Shown: positions 49,286 to 58,055 of the stretch, one piece after another
How positions within the stretch are numbered: the first letter of the stretch is position 1
Layout of the letters: each line of letters starts with the position of its first letter
Source of the DNA: Bacillus canaveralius
Lineage (GTDB): Bacteria > Bacillota > Bacilli > Bacillales > Cytobacillaceae
NCBI RefSeq assembly: GCF_002860125.1
Contig: NZ_PGVA01000014.1
Location: forward strand, 186,001 to 250,000
Direction of reading: 5' to 3'
DNA: 64,000 nt
Program-made: the position numbers and the translations under genes
The notes under the pieces: model-generated
Told to the model about the DNA's origin: nothing
What the model saw: the letters and a program-made list of their open reading frames with translations, nothing else
Database searches by the model: none

Positions 49286-49566
49286 TGATAATCGGCATGG
49301 CTGCCTGTGAATGCATTATTTATGATGCCCATTCGTTAAAAGAAAAGCGTGCCGTTTTACAGCGAATCCTTGCCCGTTTGAGACAAAAATACAATATTTC
49401 TGTTGCGGAGGTCGGGCATCAGGATGTTTGGCAGCGGACGGAGATTGCGATTGTCGCAGTCTCATCCGCTAAAGTTCCGGTTGAAAAGGAATTACAGAAT
49501 GCATTAAAATTAATCGACTCTTTTCCGGAAATAGAACGGACGATTAGCGAAATCGAATGGCTTTAG
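49285..49566 (+). CDS. ylxP: YlxP, DUF503 family protein
   Basis: 93 aa. The pattern IIYDAHSLKEKRAVLQRILA, then ISVAEVGHQDVWQRTEIAIV, is DUF503. The B. subtilis and Streptococcus homologues are reported as ribosome-assembly-linked, but the exact role is not settled. It shares one base with the infB stop and precedes rbfA, the conserved order. A 115-base gap with inverted repeats follows. Confidence 0.93.
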   Translation: MIIGMAACECIIYDAHSLKEKRAVLQRILARLRQKYNISVAEVGHQDVWQRTEIAIVAVSSAKVPVEKELQNALKLIDSFPEIERTISEIEWL

Positions 49567-49598
49567 TGTGTGCTCAGCTTGTTTTTAGCTCACGACAT

Positions 49599-49664
49599 AT
49601 GCAAATCGCCGTCTTCCAAATTGATTTCCGCGATTTAAAGAGTTTGCATGCCCGTTAATCCGGG
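49599..49664. other. Overlapping inverted repeats between ylxP and rbfA
   Basis: ATGCAAA (49599-49605) / TTTGCAT (49643-49649) and AAATCGC (49603-49609) / GCGATTT (49630-49636) share bases, so they cannot both form fully. A small stem CCCG/CGGG (49651-49664) sits just before the rbfA Shine-Dalgarno. The function is unknown. Confidence 0.35.
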
Positions 49665-49681
49665 TGAAGAGGTGAATCGAA

Positions 49682-50032
49682 ATGAGTCATAGAGCGAACC
49701 GTGTTGGTGAGCAAATGAAAAAAGAATTGGGCGATATCATCGGCCGTAAAATTAAAGACCCGAGAATCGGCTTTGTAACGGTAACAGACGTTGAAGTCAC
49801 CGGCGATCTTCAGCAGGCAACAGTGTTTATTTCTGTGTTGGGTGATGAAGAACAAAGGGAAAATACGTTAAAGGGCCTTGCAAAGGCCAAAGGTTTTATC
49901 CGCTCCGAAATCGGCCAGCGTATCCGTTTGCGGAAAACACCTGAAATTCTCTTTGAATTTGATGAATCCATTGATTACGGGAACAAAATTGAATCGCTTC
50001 TTCATCAAATCAAGGATGAAGATAAAAACTGA
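49682..50032 (+). CDS. rbfA: Ribosome-binding factor A
   Basis: 116 aa. RbfA is a KH-like 30S maturation factor needed for growth in the cold. The family pattern is clear: [20 protein letters not shown] followed by [20 protein letters not shown] and [29 protein letters not shown] precedes the ATG. A terminator lies between it and truB. Confidence 0.98.
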   Translation: MSHRANRVGEQMKKELGDIIGRKIKDPRIGFVTVTDVEVTGDLQQATVFISVLGDEEQRENTLKGLAKAKGFIRSEIGQRIRLRKTPEILFEFDESIDYGNKIESLLHQIKDEDKN

Positions 50033-50117
50033 ATGGCAGAACAAGCGTTGTGTATAAACGCTTTCATCAGGCAAACCAGATAAGACTTAATTAGAATATA
50101 GAGCTGAACTTGACTGC

Positions 50118-50150
50118 AAAAAGGGGTAGACTACTGTCTATCCTTTTTTT
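50118..50150 (+). terminator. Intrinsic terminator between rbfA and truB
   Basis: AAAAAGGGGTAGAC pairs with GTCTATCCTTTTT (two G-T pairs) around the loop TACT, and the stem runs into seven T. It breaks the otherwise continuous rimP-ribF cluster. I see no convincing promoter in the 46 bases before truB, so it may attenuate rather than stop transcription. Confidence 0.75.
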
Positions 50151-50196
50151 GTAAAAATCGGGATTTCTATAAAAATTTGCGCAGGAGGATGAAACA

Positions 50197-51120
50197 TTGG
50201 AAGGGATATTGCCGCTTTTAAAGCCAAAAGGGATGACTTCCCATGATTGTGTTTTTCGCTTAAGGAAGATATTAAAAACAAAAAAAGTCGGCCATACTGG
50301 AACGCTCGACCCCGATGTTACCGGCGTTTTGCCTGTCTGTATCGGCAGGGCCACCAAAGTGGCCGAATATATAACAGACGCCGGCAAAGCCTATGAAGGA
50401 GAAGTGACGCTTGGTTTTTCCACTTCCACAGAAGATGCCGCAGGCGATGTCATTGACAAGCAGGCCGTTGACAGAGAAATATCCCGGGCTGAGATTCTGG
50501 ATGTACTCGCGTCCCTGACCGGGGAAATTGTGCAGACGCCCCCGATGTATTCCGCAGTAAAAGTGAATGGAAAACGGCTGTATGAGTATGCCCGCAAAGG
50601 CATAGAGGTTGAACGGCCGACGAGAAAGGTGATGATTTATTCAATTGAATTATTGGATGACCGCATTCTATTTCAGGGCGAGGCGATCACCTTCCGCTTT
50701 CGGGTATCGTGCAGCAAAGGTACATATATTAGAACACTTGCGGTAATGATTGGTGAAAAATTGGGCTACCCCGCGCACATGTCGTACTTGACGAGGATTC
50801 AATCAGCACAATTTACGATCGCCGACTGCTTAACCCTTGAAGAAGTCGAAACTGTTATGGCAGAGGGGAAAATAGCGACGGTCTTAGCTCCGCTTGAAGC
50901 AGGAATTTCGCATTTGCCGAAATTTACTATAAGTGATACATTAGCAGAGAAAGTAAAAAACGGCGCTTTACTCCAGATTCCTGATCATTTAAGCGATGAA
51001 TCTGGACCGATATTGGTTGAAACCGAGGAAGGGCGTGCCCTTGCTGTTTATCGCCATCATCCCCGTAAACCCGGTTTAATGAAGCCGGATAAAGTGCTCA
51101 GAAACGATGATAAAAGGTGA
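50197..51120 (+). CDS. truB: tRNA pseudouridine(55) synthase TruB
   Basis: 307 aa from TTG 50197, which follows AGGAGG (50183-50188) at 8 bases. TruB makes pseudouridine 55 in the T arm of tRNAs. The catalytic aspartate D38 lies in VGHTGTLDPDVTGVLPVCIG. Conserved YEGEVTLGFSTSTEDAAG, a PPMYSAVKVNGKRLYEYAR motif and RVSCSKGTYIRTLA follow, with a C-terminal PUA-like part. It overlaps the GTG region of ribF. Confidence 0.97.
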   Translation: MEGILPLLKPKGMTSHDCVFRLRKILKTKKVGHTGTLDPDVTGVLPVCIGRATKVAEYITDAGKAYEGEVTLGFSTSTEDAAGDVIDKQAVDREISRAEILDVLASLTGEIVQTPPMYSAVKVNGKRLYEYARKGIEVERPTRKVMIYSIELLDDRILFQGEAITFRFRVSCSKGTYIRTLAVMIGEKLGYPAHMSYLTRIQSAQFTIADCLTLEEVETVMAEGKIATVLAPLEAGISHLPKFTISDTLAEKVKNGALLQIPDHLSDESGPILVETEEGRALAVYRHHPRKPGLMKPDKVLRNDDKR

Positions 51121-51128
51121 GGAAATGC

Positions 51129-52079
51129 GTGGAAGTTATTACAATTGATCATCCGCATCATTTTAAAAGGAATGAACTGCCTGCTGTGGCGATGGCACTT
51201 GGCTTTTTTGACGGGGTCCACCTCGGCCACCAAAAGGTGATCCAAACGGCAAAGGACTTTGCTGAACAGAAAGGCCTGCAAAGCGCGGTGATGACGTTTG
51301 ACCCGCACCCATCTGTCGTTCTCGGCAGAAGCGAACAGCAGATTGAATACATATCCCCCCTGCCAGAAAAAATTGACTTGATTTCAAGGCTGGAAATCGA
51401 CTATTTGTATATCGTTCGATTTACAAAAGAATTTGCGAATTTACTGCCACAGGAATTTGTTGACAACTATATTATTGGCTTACATGTAGACCATGCGGTG
51501 GCTGGGTTTGATTTTTCATACGGAAGAATGGGTAAAGGGACGATGGAAACGATCACCTTCCATTCCCGCGGGAGATTCACTTTTACGACCGTTCCCGAGC
51601 TTTCGGAAGGATCGGAGAAGATCAGCTCGACATTAATCCGCTCCCGGATCAGGAACGGAAAAACGGAGGACCTCCCCCAATTGCTGGGCAGGTACTACCA
51701 AACTGCAGGAATTGTTATTCATGGCGACAAACGGGGAAGGACGATTGGCTTTCCCACTGCAAATGTCAATATTCCGGAGGATTGGCTCATACCGCCTCCT
51801 GGTGTCTATGCCGTTCGCGTAAAGGTTAGCGGCTCGTGGTACTATGGAGTATGCAATATCGGATATAAGCCAACGTTTAATCAAGAGAAAGCTGCACGGC
51901 CTAGCGTTGAAGTACATATCTTTGAATTCAGCGGGGATATATACGGGGAGCAGCTTATGATAGAGTGGCATCTTCATATTCGAGAAGAACAGAAATTTTC
52001 AGGCATTGAGGAGCTCGTTGCACAAATCGAACGGGACAAGCAGAAAGCACTCGCATACTTTAAGAAAAGCTATGTTTAA
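51129..52079 (+). CDS. ribF: Bifunctional riboflavin kinase / FAD synthetase
   Basis: 316 aa from GTG 51129, the length of B. subtilis RibC. The N-terminal FMN adenylyltransferase domain has LGFFDGVHLGHQKVI and FDFSYGRMGKG. The C-terminal flavokinase domain has GRTIGFPTANV and GVYAVRVKV. It makes FMN and FAD from riboflavin. GGTGAGGA gives normal spacing to GTG 51129; an in-frame GTG at 51117 overlaps the truB stop and is less likely. It is the last gene of the cluster. Confidence 0.97.
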   Translation: MEVITIDHPHHFKRNELPAVAMALGFFDGVHLGHQKVIQTAKDFAEQKGLQSAVMTFDPHPSVVLGRSEQQIEYISPLPEKIDLISRLEIDYLYIVRFTKEFANLLPQEFVDNYIIGLHVDHAVAGFDFSYGRMGKGTMETITFHSRGRFTFTTVPELSEGSEKISSTLIRSRIRNGKTEDLPQLLGRYYQTAGIVIHGDKRGRTIGFPTANVNIPEDWLIPPPGVYAVRVKVSGSWYYGVCNIGYKPTFNQEKAARPSVEVHIFEFSGDIYGEQLMIEWHLHIREEQKFSGIEELVAQIERDKQKALAYFKKSYV

Positions 52080-52153
52080 TCTTGCTTTTTGTCAAAAAAA
52101 GTTGTATTCTTATTAACGTATCAAAAATCAACCTTTGCTTGGCAAGACGAGTC

Positions 52154-52170
52154 ACCGACGCTTGCTCGGT
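52154..52170 (+). ncRNA. Small leader hairpin of rpsO (possible S15 leader)
   Basis: ACCGA (52154-52158) pairs with TCGGT (52166-52170), and flanking GGCAAG (52141-52146) and CTTGC (52161-52165) could give an alternative pairing. S15 autoregulation through its mRNA leader is known in several bacteria. A weak TTGTCA / TATTAA promoter lies upstream (52089-52116). Assignment is tentative. Confidence 0.35.
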
Positions 52171-52190
52171 AACAGGGGATTATAAATTAG

Positions 52191-52472
<282 letters not shown>

Positions 52473-52480
52473 TCTGCCGA

Positions 52481-52507
52481 AGCGGGATTTTTTTCCCGCT
52501 TTTTTTC
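52481..52507 (+). terminator. Intrinsic terminator after rpsO
   Basis: AGCGGGA pairs with TCCCGCT around a T6 loop, and seven or more T follow. It starts 9 bases after the rpsO stop. Confidence 0.9.
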
Positions 52508-52760
52508 TATGTCCGGCTTGCGCCGTGAGCCTTCGCTCATTACGCGTTCATTAAAGCAATACATACTATTGGCTATGGCTTCAGAAAATATTTGAAAATA
52601 AGCTGAAAATCATATAAGTTGCGGCATTTTTGTACATACTATTATTAATTTGTCATAAGAGCATTTATATGCTTTTCTATAGAAGAACAGAAGTTAACAG
52701 AAAATTATTTTTTCTCGCTTAACTCTGAGCGTGATGGATCCAGAGAGGAGTTTGAAACGA
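52508..52760 (+). other. pnp upstream region
   Basis: This 253-base stretch holds no gene I can support. It is AT-rich after 52560. It contains a short direct repeat (ACATACTATT near 52562 and 52634). I found no promoter with two good hexamers. A promoter for pnp must lie here or transcription must read through the rpsO terminator. Confidence 0.5.
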
Positions 52761-54872
52761 ATGGAACAAAATAAACAAGTCTATTCGATAGATTGGGCTG
52801 GCCGCCAATTAATGGTTGAAATCGGCCAACTGGCAAAACAGGCAAACGGGGCAGTGTTGGTGCGTTATGGAGACACGGTTGTACTCAGCACAGCAACAGC
52901 TTCAAAAGAACCAAAAAACTTGGATTTCTTTCCACTGACAGTTAATTATGAAGAACGGTTATATGCGGTAGGAAAAATTCCCGGCGGATTTATTAAAAGG
53001 GAAGGCCGCCCGAGTGAAAAGGCGATTCTTGCCAGCCGGTTGATCGACCGGCCGATTCGGCCTCTTTTTGCGGATGGTTTCCGTAATGAAGTCCAGGTAG
53101 TCAGCATGGTTATGAGTGTTGACCAGGACTGTTCCTCTGAGATGGCAGCGATGTTTGGTACATCATTGTCTTTGTCAATTTCGGACATTCCATTCGGCGG
53201 ACCGATTGCCGGAGTCAACGTCGGCCGTGTCGACGGAGAATTTTTGATTAATCCGACAGTCGAGCAAGCTGAAAAAAGCGATATACATTTGGTCGTAGCC
53301 GGAACGAGAGATGCCATCAATATGGTTGAAGCAGGTGCTGATGAGGTACCTGAAGAAACAATGCTCGAAGCGATCATGTTCGGCCACGAGGAAATTAAGC
53401 GTTTAGTCGCTTTCCAGGAAAAAATCGCGGCTGAAGTTGGCAAAGCAAAAATGGAAGTCATCCTTTACCAAATTGATAAAGATATCGAAGCCGAAGTGCG
53501 CGGATTATGTGAGCAGGATATGATCAAAGCGATCCAGGTTCAGGAAAAGCATGCCCGCGAAGACGCGATTAAAGCAGTGAAAAATAACGTTCTCGAAAAA
53601 TTTGTGGAACAGGAAGCAGACGATGATACGATCAAGCAGGTCAAAAAGGTTTTGGACAAGCTTGTTAAAGGTGAAGTGCGCCGCCTGATTACAGAAGAGA
53701 AAGTGCGTCCGGATGGCCGCGGTGTTGATGAGATTCGTCCACTTTCGTCCGAGGTAGGCATTTTGCCGAGGACGCATGGCTCAGGTCTTTTTACACGCGG
53801 ACAAACGCAAGCGCTAAGTATCTGTACTTTGGGTGCTTTAGGTGACGTTCAAATTCTTGACGGATTAGGAATCGAAGAAGAAAAACGGTTTATGCACCAT
53901 TATAATTTTCCTAACTTCAGCGTCGGGGAAACAGGTCCAATGAGAGGACCGGGTCGGCGTGAGATCGGACATGGTGCTTTAGGCGAGCGCGCACTGGAAC
54001 CGGTTATCCCGCCTGAAAAGGACTTTCCGTATACGGTCCGTCTCGTATCAGAAGTTCTTGAATCGAACGGTTCAACTTCGCAAGCGAGCATTTGTGCAAG
54101 CACACTCGCGATGATGGATGCTGGTGTACCGATCAAGGCACCTGTTGCCGGTATTGCGATGGGCCTTGTTAAAACAGGTGAACATTACACGATTTTAACC
54201 GATATTCAAGGAATGGAAGACCATTTGGGAGATATGGACTTTAAAGTAGCTGGTACGGCCAGTGGAGTTACAGCTTTGCAAATGGATATTAAAATCGAAG
54301 GTTTATCACGCGAGATTTTAGAAGAAGCCCTGCAGCAGGCGAAAAAAGGCCGGATACAGATCCTCGACTCGATGCTGGCAACGATCTCAACACCGAGGGA
54401 AGAGCTGTCAACATATGCACCAAAAATCTTAATGATGGCGATTAACCCGGATAAAATTCGCGATGTGATCGGTCCAAGCGGCAAGCAGATCAACAAGATT
54501 ATTGAAGAAACCGGTGTGAAAATCGACATAGAGCAAGATGGCACGGTCTTTATTTCATCTGTTAACGAAGAAATGAACCAGAAAGCCAAGAAAATCATTG
54601 AAGATATTGTTCGTGAAGTAGAAGTCGGGCAAATATATCTCGGCAAAGTAAAGCGGATTGAGAAATTCGGAGCGTTTGTTGAAATTTTTGCCGGAAAAGA
54701 CGGCCTTGTCCATATTTCCGAGCTTGCTGAGGAGCGGGTTGGAAAAGTGGAAGATGTCGTGGCAATCGGCGATGAGCTTCTTGTCAAAGTGACCGAGATT
54801 GACAAGCAGGGCCGTGTCAACTTATCACGTAAAGCAGTATTAAAAGATCAAAAACAAAAAGCAGAGCAATAA
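52761..54872 (+). CDS. pnp: Polyribonucleotide nucleotidyltransferase (PNPase)
   Basis: 703 aa. PNPase degrades RNA 3' to 5' with phosphate. Two RNase PH domains flank a helical domain; the second carries [20 protein letters not shown] and the phosphate-site stretch [22 protein letters not shown] ([20 protein letters not shown]) and S1 ([20 protein letters not shown]) domains close the protein. ATG 52761 follows AGAGGAGT (52742-52749); the frame is open back to a GTG at 52731, but relatives start at the later position. Confidence 0.98.
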   Translation: MEQNKQVYSIDWAGRQLMVEIGQLAKQANGAVLVRYGDTVVLSTATASKEPKNLDFFPLTVNYEERLYAVGKIPGGFIKREGRPSEKAILASRLIDRPIRPLFADGFRNEVQVVSMVMSVDQDCSSEMAAMFGTSLSLSISDIPFGGPIAGVNVGRVDGEFLINPTVEQAEKSDIHLVVAGTRDAINMVEAGADEVPEETMLEAIMFGHEEIKRLVAFQEKIAAEVGKAKMEVILYQIDKDIEAEVRGLCEQDMIKAIQVQEKHAREDAIKAVKNNVLEKFVEQEADDDTIKQVKKVLDKLVKGEVRRLITEEKVRPDGRGVDEIRPLSSEVGILPRTHGSGLFTRGQTQALSICTLGALGDVQILDGLGIEEEKRFMHHYNFPNFSVGETGPMRGPGRREIGHGALGERALEPVIPPEKDFPYTVRLVSEVLESNGSTSQASICASTLAMMDAGVPIKAPVAGIAMGLVKTGEHYTILTDIQGMEDHLGDMDFKVAGTASGVTALQMDIKIEGLSREILEEALQQAKKGRIQILDSMLATISTPREELSTYAPKILMMAINPDKIRDVIGPSGKQINKIIEETGVKIDIEQDGTVFISSVNEEMNQKAKKIIEDIVREVEVGQIYLGKVKRIEKFGAFVEIFAGKDGLVHISELAEERVGKVEDVVAIGDELLVKVTEIDKQGRVNLSRKAVLKDQKQKAEQ

Positions 54873-54880
54873 TAGTGTAC

Positions 54881-54898
54881 TCCCCGCGCGAGCGGGGA
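54881..54898 (+). other. GC-rich hairpin after pnp
   Basis: TCCCCGC (54881-54887) pairs with GCGGGGA (54892-54898) around a GCGA tetraloop. It precedes the real terminator by a few bases and may protect the 3' end of the pnp mRNA. Confidence 0.6.
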
Positions 54899-54906
54899 CA
54901 GGGAAG

Positions 54907-54933
54907 AAGCCAGGGACAACCCTGGCTTTTCTT
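54907..54933 (+). terminator. Intrinsic terminator after pnp
   Basis: AAGCCAGGG pairs with CCCTGGCTT around ACAA, followed by TTTCTT. It lies about 35 bases after the pnp stop and 60 bases before ylxY. Confidence 0.85.
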
Positions 54934-54992
54934 ATACAGTGTTCTACCTTGTCCTTCCTTCACATATTTTTTTATGGAAGGAGGAATGTCGG

Positions 54993-55943
54993 ATGAAAAA
55001 AACCGGTTTAGTCGTCTTATTTATTGTAATTGCGTTTATATTGGTTAATAACCAAACGATAGATCATTACATTACCGTATTAAAAACAGAGACCCTTTCT
55101 GTCGGGAAGCAGAAAAGCCTTTTACGTGAAGAGATAGAACGGAAAGCCCAAGAGTATGAAATCCCTCCTGTCGACGCTAAAATAGACCGGGTTTGGAAAG
55201 CGATCCCGGGCTATAACGGACTGAAGGTGGATGTGGAAGCCTCTTACAACAAAATGAAGGGAACCGGGAAATTTGCCGAAAAAGACCTTGTTTTTCAACA
55301 AACAAGCCCGGCAGTCCATTTGAGTGATCTCCCTGCAGCTCCCATCTATAAAGGCAATCCCGAAAAGCCGATGGCTGCGTTTATCATTAATGTTGCATGG
55401 GGAAATGAATACATACCGGATATGCTTGCCACCTTAAAGAAGCGTCACGTTTCAGCGAGCTTTTTTCTGGAAGGAAGATGGGCAAAGCAAAATCCGGAAC
55501 TGGTAAAAATGATTGCGGCCGCAGGCCATGAAGTTGGCAATCATTCGTATTCGCACCCGAATATGGAGCGGCTTGGAACGGCAAAAATTCATGAAGAAAT
55601 AAAAAAGACGAATGAAGTGATTGAAGCTACAACCGGGATAAATCCGATCTGGTTTGCGCCGCCAAGCGGCAGCTACCGGGATCAGGTTGTCCAGATTGCC
55701 GCGGCGATGAAACTAGGAACGGTTATGTGGAGCGTCGATACAATTGATTGGCAGAAGCCTGCACCTCACGTGTTGATCCAGCGCGTTGTTACAAAGGTGC
55801 ATAATGGGGCGTTAATCCTTATGCACCCGACCGACTCCACTGCAAAAGCACTTGATCAGTTGATCATGCAAATCAACGAGAAGGATATTGAGCTGGGGAC
55901 GGTTTCTGAAGCCTTAAGTGAAAAAAGATTATTGAAGAAGTGA
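54993..55943 (+). CDS. ylxY: YlxY, polysaccharide deacetylase-family membrane-anchored protein
   Basis: 316 aa, close to B. subtilis YlxY (319). One N-terminal hydrophobic segment (TGLVVLFIVIAFILVNN) anchors or exports it. The NodB-type domain starts near residue 125. The usual TFDDG metal/catalytic motif is replaced by INVAWGNEY. The second motif HSYSH (about 184-188) and the third, WFAPPSGSYR, are kept. So it may not be an active deacetylase, and the substrate is unknown. ATG 54993 follows AAGGAGG (54977-54983); an in-frame upstream extension lies over the pnp terminator and is rejected. Confidence 0.92.
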   Translation: MKKTGLVVLFIVIAFILVNNQTIDHYITVLKTETLSVGKQKSLLREEIERKAQEYEIPPVDAKIDRVWKAIPGYNGLKVDVEASYNKMKGTGKFAEKDLVFQQTSPAVHLSDLPAAPIYKGNPEKPMAAFIINVAWGNEYIPDMLATLKKRHVSASFFLEGRWAKQNPELVKMIAAAGHEVGNHSYSHPNMERLGTAKIHEEIKKTNEVIEATTGINPIWFAPPSGSYRDQVVQIAAAMKLGTVMWSVDTIDWQKPAPHVLIQRVVTKVHNGALILMHPTDSTAKALDQLIMQINEKDIELGTVSEALSEKRLLKK

Positions 55944-56038
55944 GAAAATTTCACAACGTAAAGCTAAACCGAGAAACGAATGCAGTTGTCTAAATAAACT
56001 GACGAAATACAATTATTAACTGAAATATAAACTTCTTT

Positions 56039-56068
56039 TTGGAAAAAATAACAACAATAAGCTATACT
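56039..56068 (+). promoter_or_regulatory. Sigma-A promoter of mlpA
   Basis: TTGGAA (56039-56044), an 18-nt spacer and TATACT (56063-56068). Transcription would start near 56075, about 48 bases before the TTG start. Confidence 0.6.
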
Positions 56069-56122
56069 TACTAAATGCAGTCATACTTGCAGCCGGTCGT
56101 TCCAGAACAGGAGGAATTAATT

Positions 56123-57361
56123 TTGATTAAGAAATATACTTGCCAGAACGGTGTTCGAGTTGTCCTTGAAAATATACCGACCGTCCGTTCCGTCGCAATC
56201 GGCGTTTGGATTGGAACAGGATCACGCAATGAGGTACCTGAAATTAACGGAGTTTCGCATTTTTTGGAGCATATGTTCTTTAAAGGAACAACAACGAGAA
56301 CAGCCCGGGAAATCGCTGAATCTTTTGATAGCATTGGCGGCCAGGTAAATGCCTTCACATCGAAGGAATATACATGTTATTATGCAAAGGTTTTAGATAC
56401 TCACTCCCAATTTGCCCTTGAAGTTCTTTCGGATATGTTTTTTAATTCGACATTTGTCGAAGACGAATTAGATAAGGAAAAAAACGTCGTTTTTGAAGAA
56501 ATAAAAATGTATGAAGATACGCCTGATGACATCGTCCATGATCTGTTGAGCAAAGCGATTTTTGAAAAGCATTCCCTTGGTTATCCTATCCTTGGCACTG
56601 AAGAAACGCTTCAGTCCTTTACTGGAAATACACTTAGAGAATATATGCATAACACATACACACCGGAAAATGTTGTCGTTTCTATTGCAGGAAACATTTC
56701 TGAGTCCTTTATAAAAGAAGTGGAGAAATATTTCGGCAGCTATGAAGGCGGGCAACAACTGGCTTTGGACGAAACGCCCGTTTTCCATACAAACCATGTA
56801 ACCCGAAAGAAAGAAACCGAACAAGCCCATCTATGTGTCGGCTTTGAAGGCTTGAAGGTTGGCCATGACGACATGTACAGCTTGATTGTTTTAAACAATA
56901 TCCTTGGGGGCAGCATGAGCAGCCGCTTGTTCCAGGAAGTGCGTGAACAGCGGGGACTCGCTTATTCAGTCTTCTCTTATCACTCGGCCTACCAGGACAG
57001 TGGAATCGTAACGATTTACGCCGGGACCGGGGCGAAACAGCTTGATGTGTTATCTGCAACAATCCAGGAAACATTAAGCAAACTTAAAGCTGAGGGTATT
57101 ACCGATAGAGAATTGAATAACAGCAAAGAGCAGCTAAAAGGAAGCTTAATGCTCAGTCTCGAAAGCACGAACAGCCGGATGAGCAGAAACGGGAAAAATG
57201 AATTGCTGCTTGGCCGCCATCGCTCCCTGGATGAAATTGTTGAACAAATTGATCAAGTCAGCAAGCAGGGCGTGGATGAAATGGCCAAAAACATCTTTAC
57301 GGATGATTATTCAATTGCTTTGATCAGCCCTGATGGAGAGCTGCCAAAGCTTCCTGCATAA
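56123..57361 (+). CDS. mlpA: M16-family zinc peptidase MlpA (YmxG)
   Basis: 412 aa. It belongs to the pitrilysin/processing-peptidase family. The inverted zinc motif HFLEH is at residues 46-50, and the third ligand region is EKNVVFEEIKMYEDTPDD. The C-terminal half carries the R/Y pair segment (LGGSMSSRLFQEVREQRGLA followed by YSVFSYHS). In B. subtilis the homologue affects extracellular protease and adenosine-related expression; direct substrates are unclear. TTG 56123 follows AGGAGG at 8 bases and gives the family start MIKKYTCQNGVRVVLEN; an ORF extension to 56075 is not supported. Confidence 0.94.
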   Translation: MIKKYTCQNGVRVVLENIPTVRSVAIGVWIGTGSRNEVPEINGVSHFLEHMFFKGTTTRTAREIAESFDSIGGQVNAFTSKEYTCYYAKVLDTHSQFALEVLSDMFFNSTFVEDELDKEKNVVFEEIKMYEDTPDDIVHDLLSKAIFEKHSLGYPILGTEETLQSFTGNTLREYMHNTYTPENVVVSIAGNISESFIKEVEKYFGSYEGGQQLALDETPVFHTNHVTRKKETEQAHLCVGFEGLKVGHDDMYSLIVLNNILGGSMSSRLFQEVREQRGLAYSVFSYHSAYQDSGIVTIYAGTGAKQLDVLSATIQETLSKLKAEGITDRELNNSKEQLKGSLMLSLESTNSRMSRNGKNELLLGRHRSLDEIVEQIDQVSKQGVDEMAKNIFTDDYSIALISPDGELPKLPA

Positions 57362-57374
57362 TGACTTTAAATAC

Positions 57375-57404
57375 AGCCTGCCAAATATGGTATGGCTTTT
57401 TTTG
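57375..57404 (+). terminator. Terminator after mlpA
   Basis: An imperfect stem AGCC-TG-CCA / TGG-TAT-GGCT is followed by seven T. It begins about 14 bases after the mlpA stop. Confidence 0.7.
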
Positions 57405-57489
57405 TTTTAATTTAAGGACATTCCCCTAGTCTAAATCAGCGGTTTGGACGATACATATGTAAAAAATACTTTTTTGCGGGGGATTATAC

Positions 57490-57741
57490 ATGAAGCTGAG
57501 TGAATTGAGCGGCAAAGAGATTGTTGATGCAAAGCGTGCTGAAAGGCTTGGTGTCCTCGGGCAAACCGATCTGGAAATCAATGAAGCAACCGGACAAATA
57601 GAAGCATTGATTATTCCGACCGGGAAATGGTTTGGATTGCGGAAGCAGGGCGGGGAAGTCCGTGTTTCCTGGCGCCACATAAAAAAAATCGGAAATGACA
57701 TGATAATTATCGATGTTCCCGAAGAGGATCAAAAACTGTAA
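57490..57741 (+). CDS. ymxH: YmxH (YlmC/YmxH family), PRC-barrel sporulation-associated protein
   Basis: 83 aa. It is a PRC-barrel fold protein of the YlmC/YmxH family: MKLSELSGKEIVDAKRAERL at the start, LGQTDLEINEATGQIEALII and VSWRHIKKIGNDMIIIDVP in the rest. The family is found in endospore formers and its members are sporulation-linked, without a defined biochemical role. It sits between mlpA and dpaA as in B. subtilis. GCGGGGGA precedes the ATG. Confidence 0.93.
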   Translation: MKLSELSGKEIVDAKRAERLGVLGQTDLEINEATGQIEALIIPTGKWFGLRKQGGEVRVSWRHIKKIGNDMIIIDVPEEDQKL

Positions 57742-57768
57742 ACCGGCGCTTCTTAGGCCGGTTTTTTT
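57740..57768 (+). terminator. Intrinsic terminator after ymxH
   Basis: AAACCGGC (57740-57747) pairs with GCCGGTTT (57757-57764) around a 9-nt loop and the stem runs into a T-run. It overlaps the ymxH stop. Confidence 0.85.
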
Positions 57769-58055
57769 ATATTTGCCGAAATGGTGATTTGCACAACTCT
57801 CCGCGCACTCGCAGCTATAAAGTGAAGTCCTCCTTTTTGCAGGAAAACTCACCGATTCCCTGTTTCTATCATAATATGTTGGAGTAGTTCAAAACCAAAA
57901 ACTTTATCATAACACCCGTAGCTATGACGAACGGGATTTTAACCAGTAGGTTGACGGTCGTTCTGGTCGGAAACGATTAGCGATTTTGAAAGCTATGCTG
58001 ATGATCCCGGTAACATGAGAAAAGTTTCATTCCATATAAGAAGGTGATTGTATTC
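57769..58055 (+). promoter_or_regulatory. Upstream region of dpaA
   Basis: This 287-base stretch has no gene. It holds the candidate sigma-K promoter (57850-57878). Further on are two short stems in the presumed leader: CCCGT (57915-57919) / ACGGG (57931-57935) and ACCAG (57942-57946) / CTGGT (57963-57967). The dpaA Shine-Dalgarno AAGGTGA is at 58041-58047. The leader would be about 170 nt long, which is unusual for a sporulation gene. Confidence 0.5.
57850..57878 (+). promoter_or_regulatory. Candidate sigma-K promoter of dpaAB
   Basis: CACC (57850-57853), a 16-nt spacer and CATAATATG (57870-57878). This fits the sigma-K pattern of an AC-type -35 and a CATAnnnT -10 with normal spacing. The B. 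subtilis dpaAB (spoVFAB) operon is transcribed by mother-cell sigma-K, so the match is expected. Confidence 0.55.

Noticed and set aside
50043-50063. AAGCGTT/AACGCTT hairpin after rbfA as a terminator
   Set aside because: No T-run follows; the better terminator is at 50118-50150.
58012-58041. AACA with CATATAAGA as a second sigma-K promoter before dpaA
   Set aside because: It lacks the conserved T in the -10 and would start transcription at the Shine-Dalgarno.
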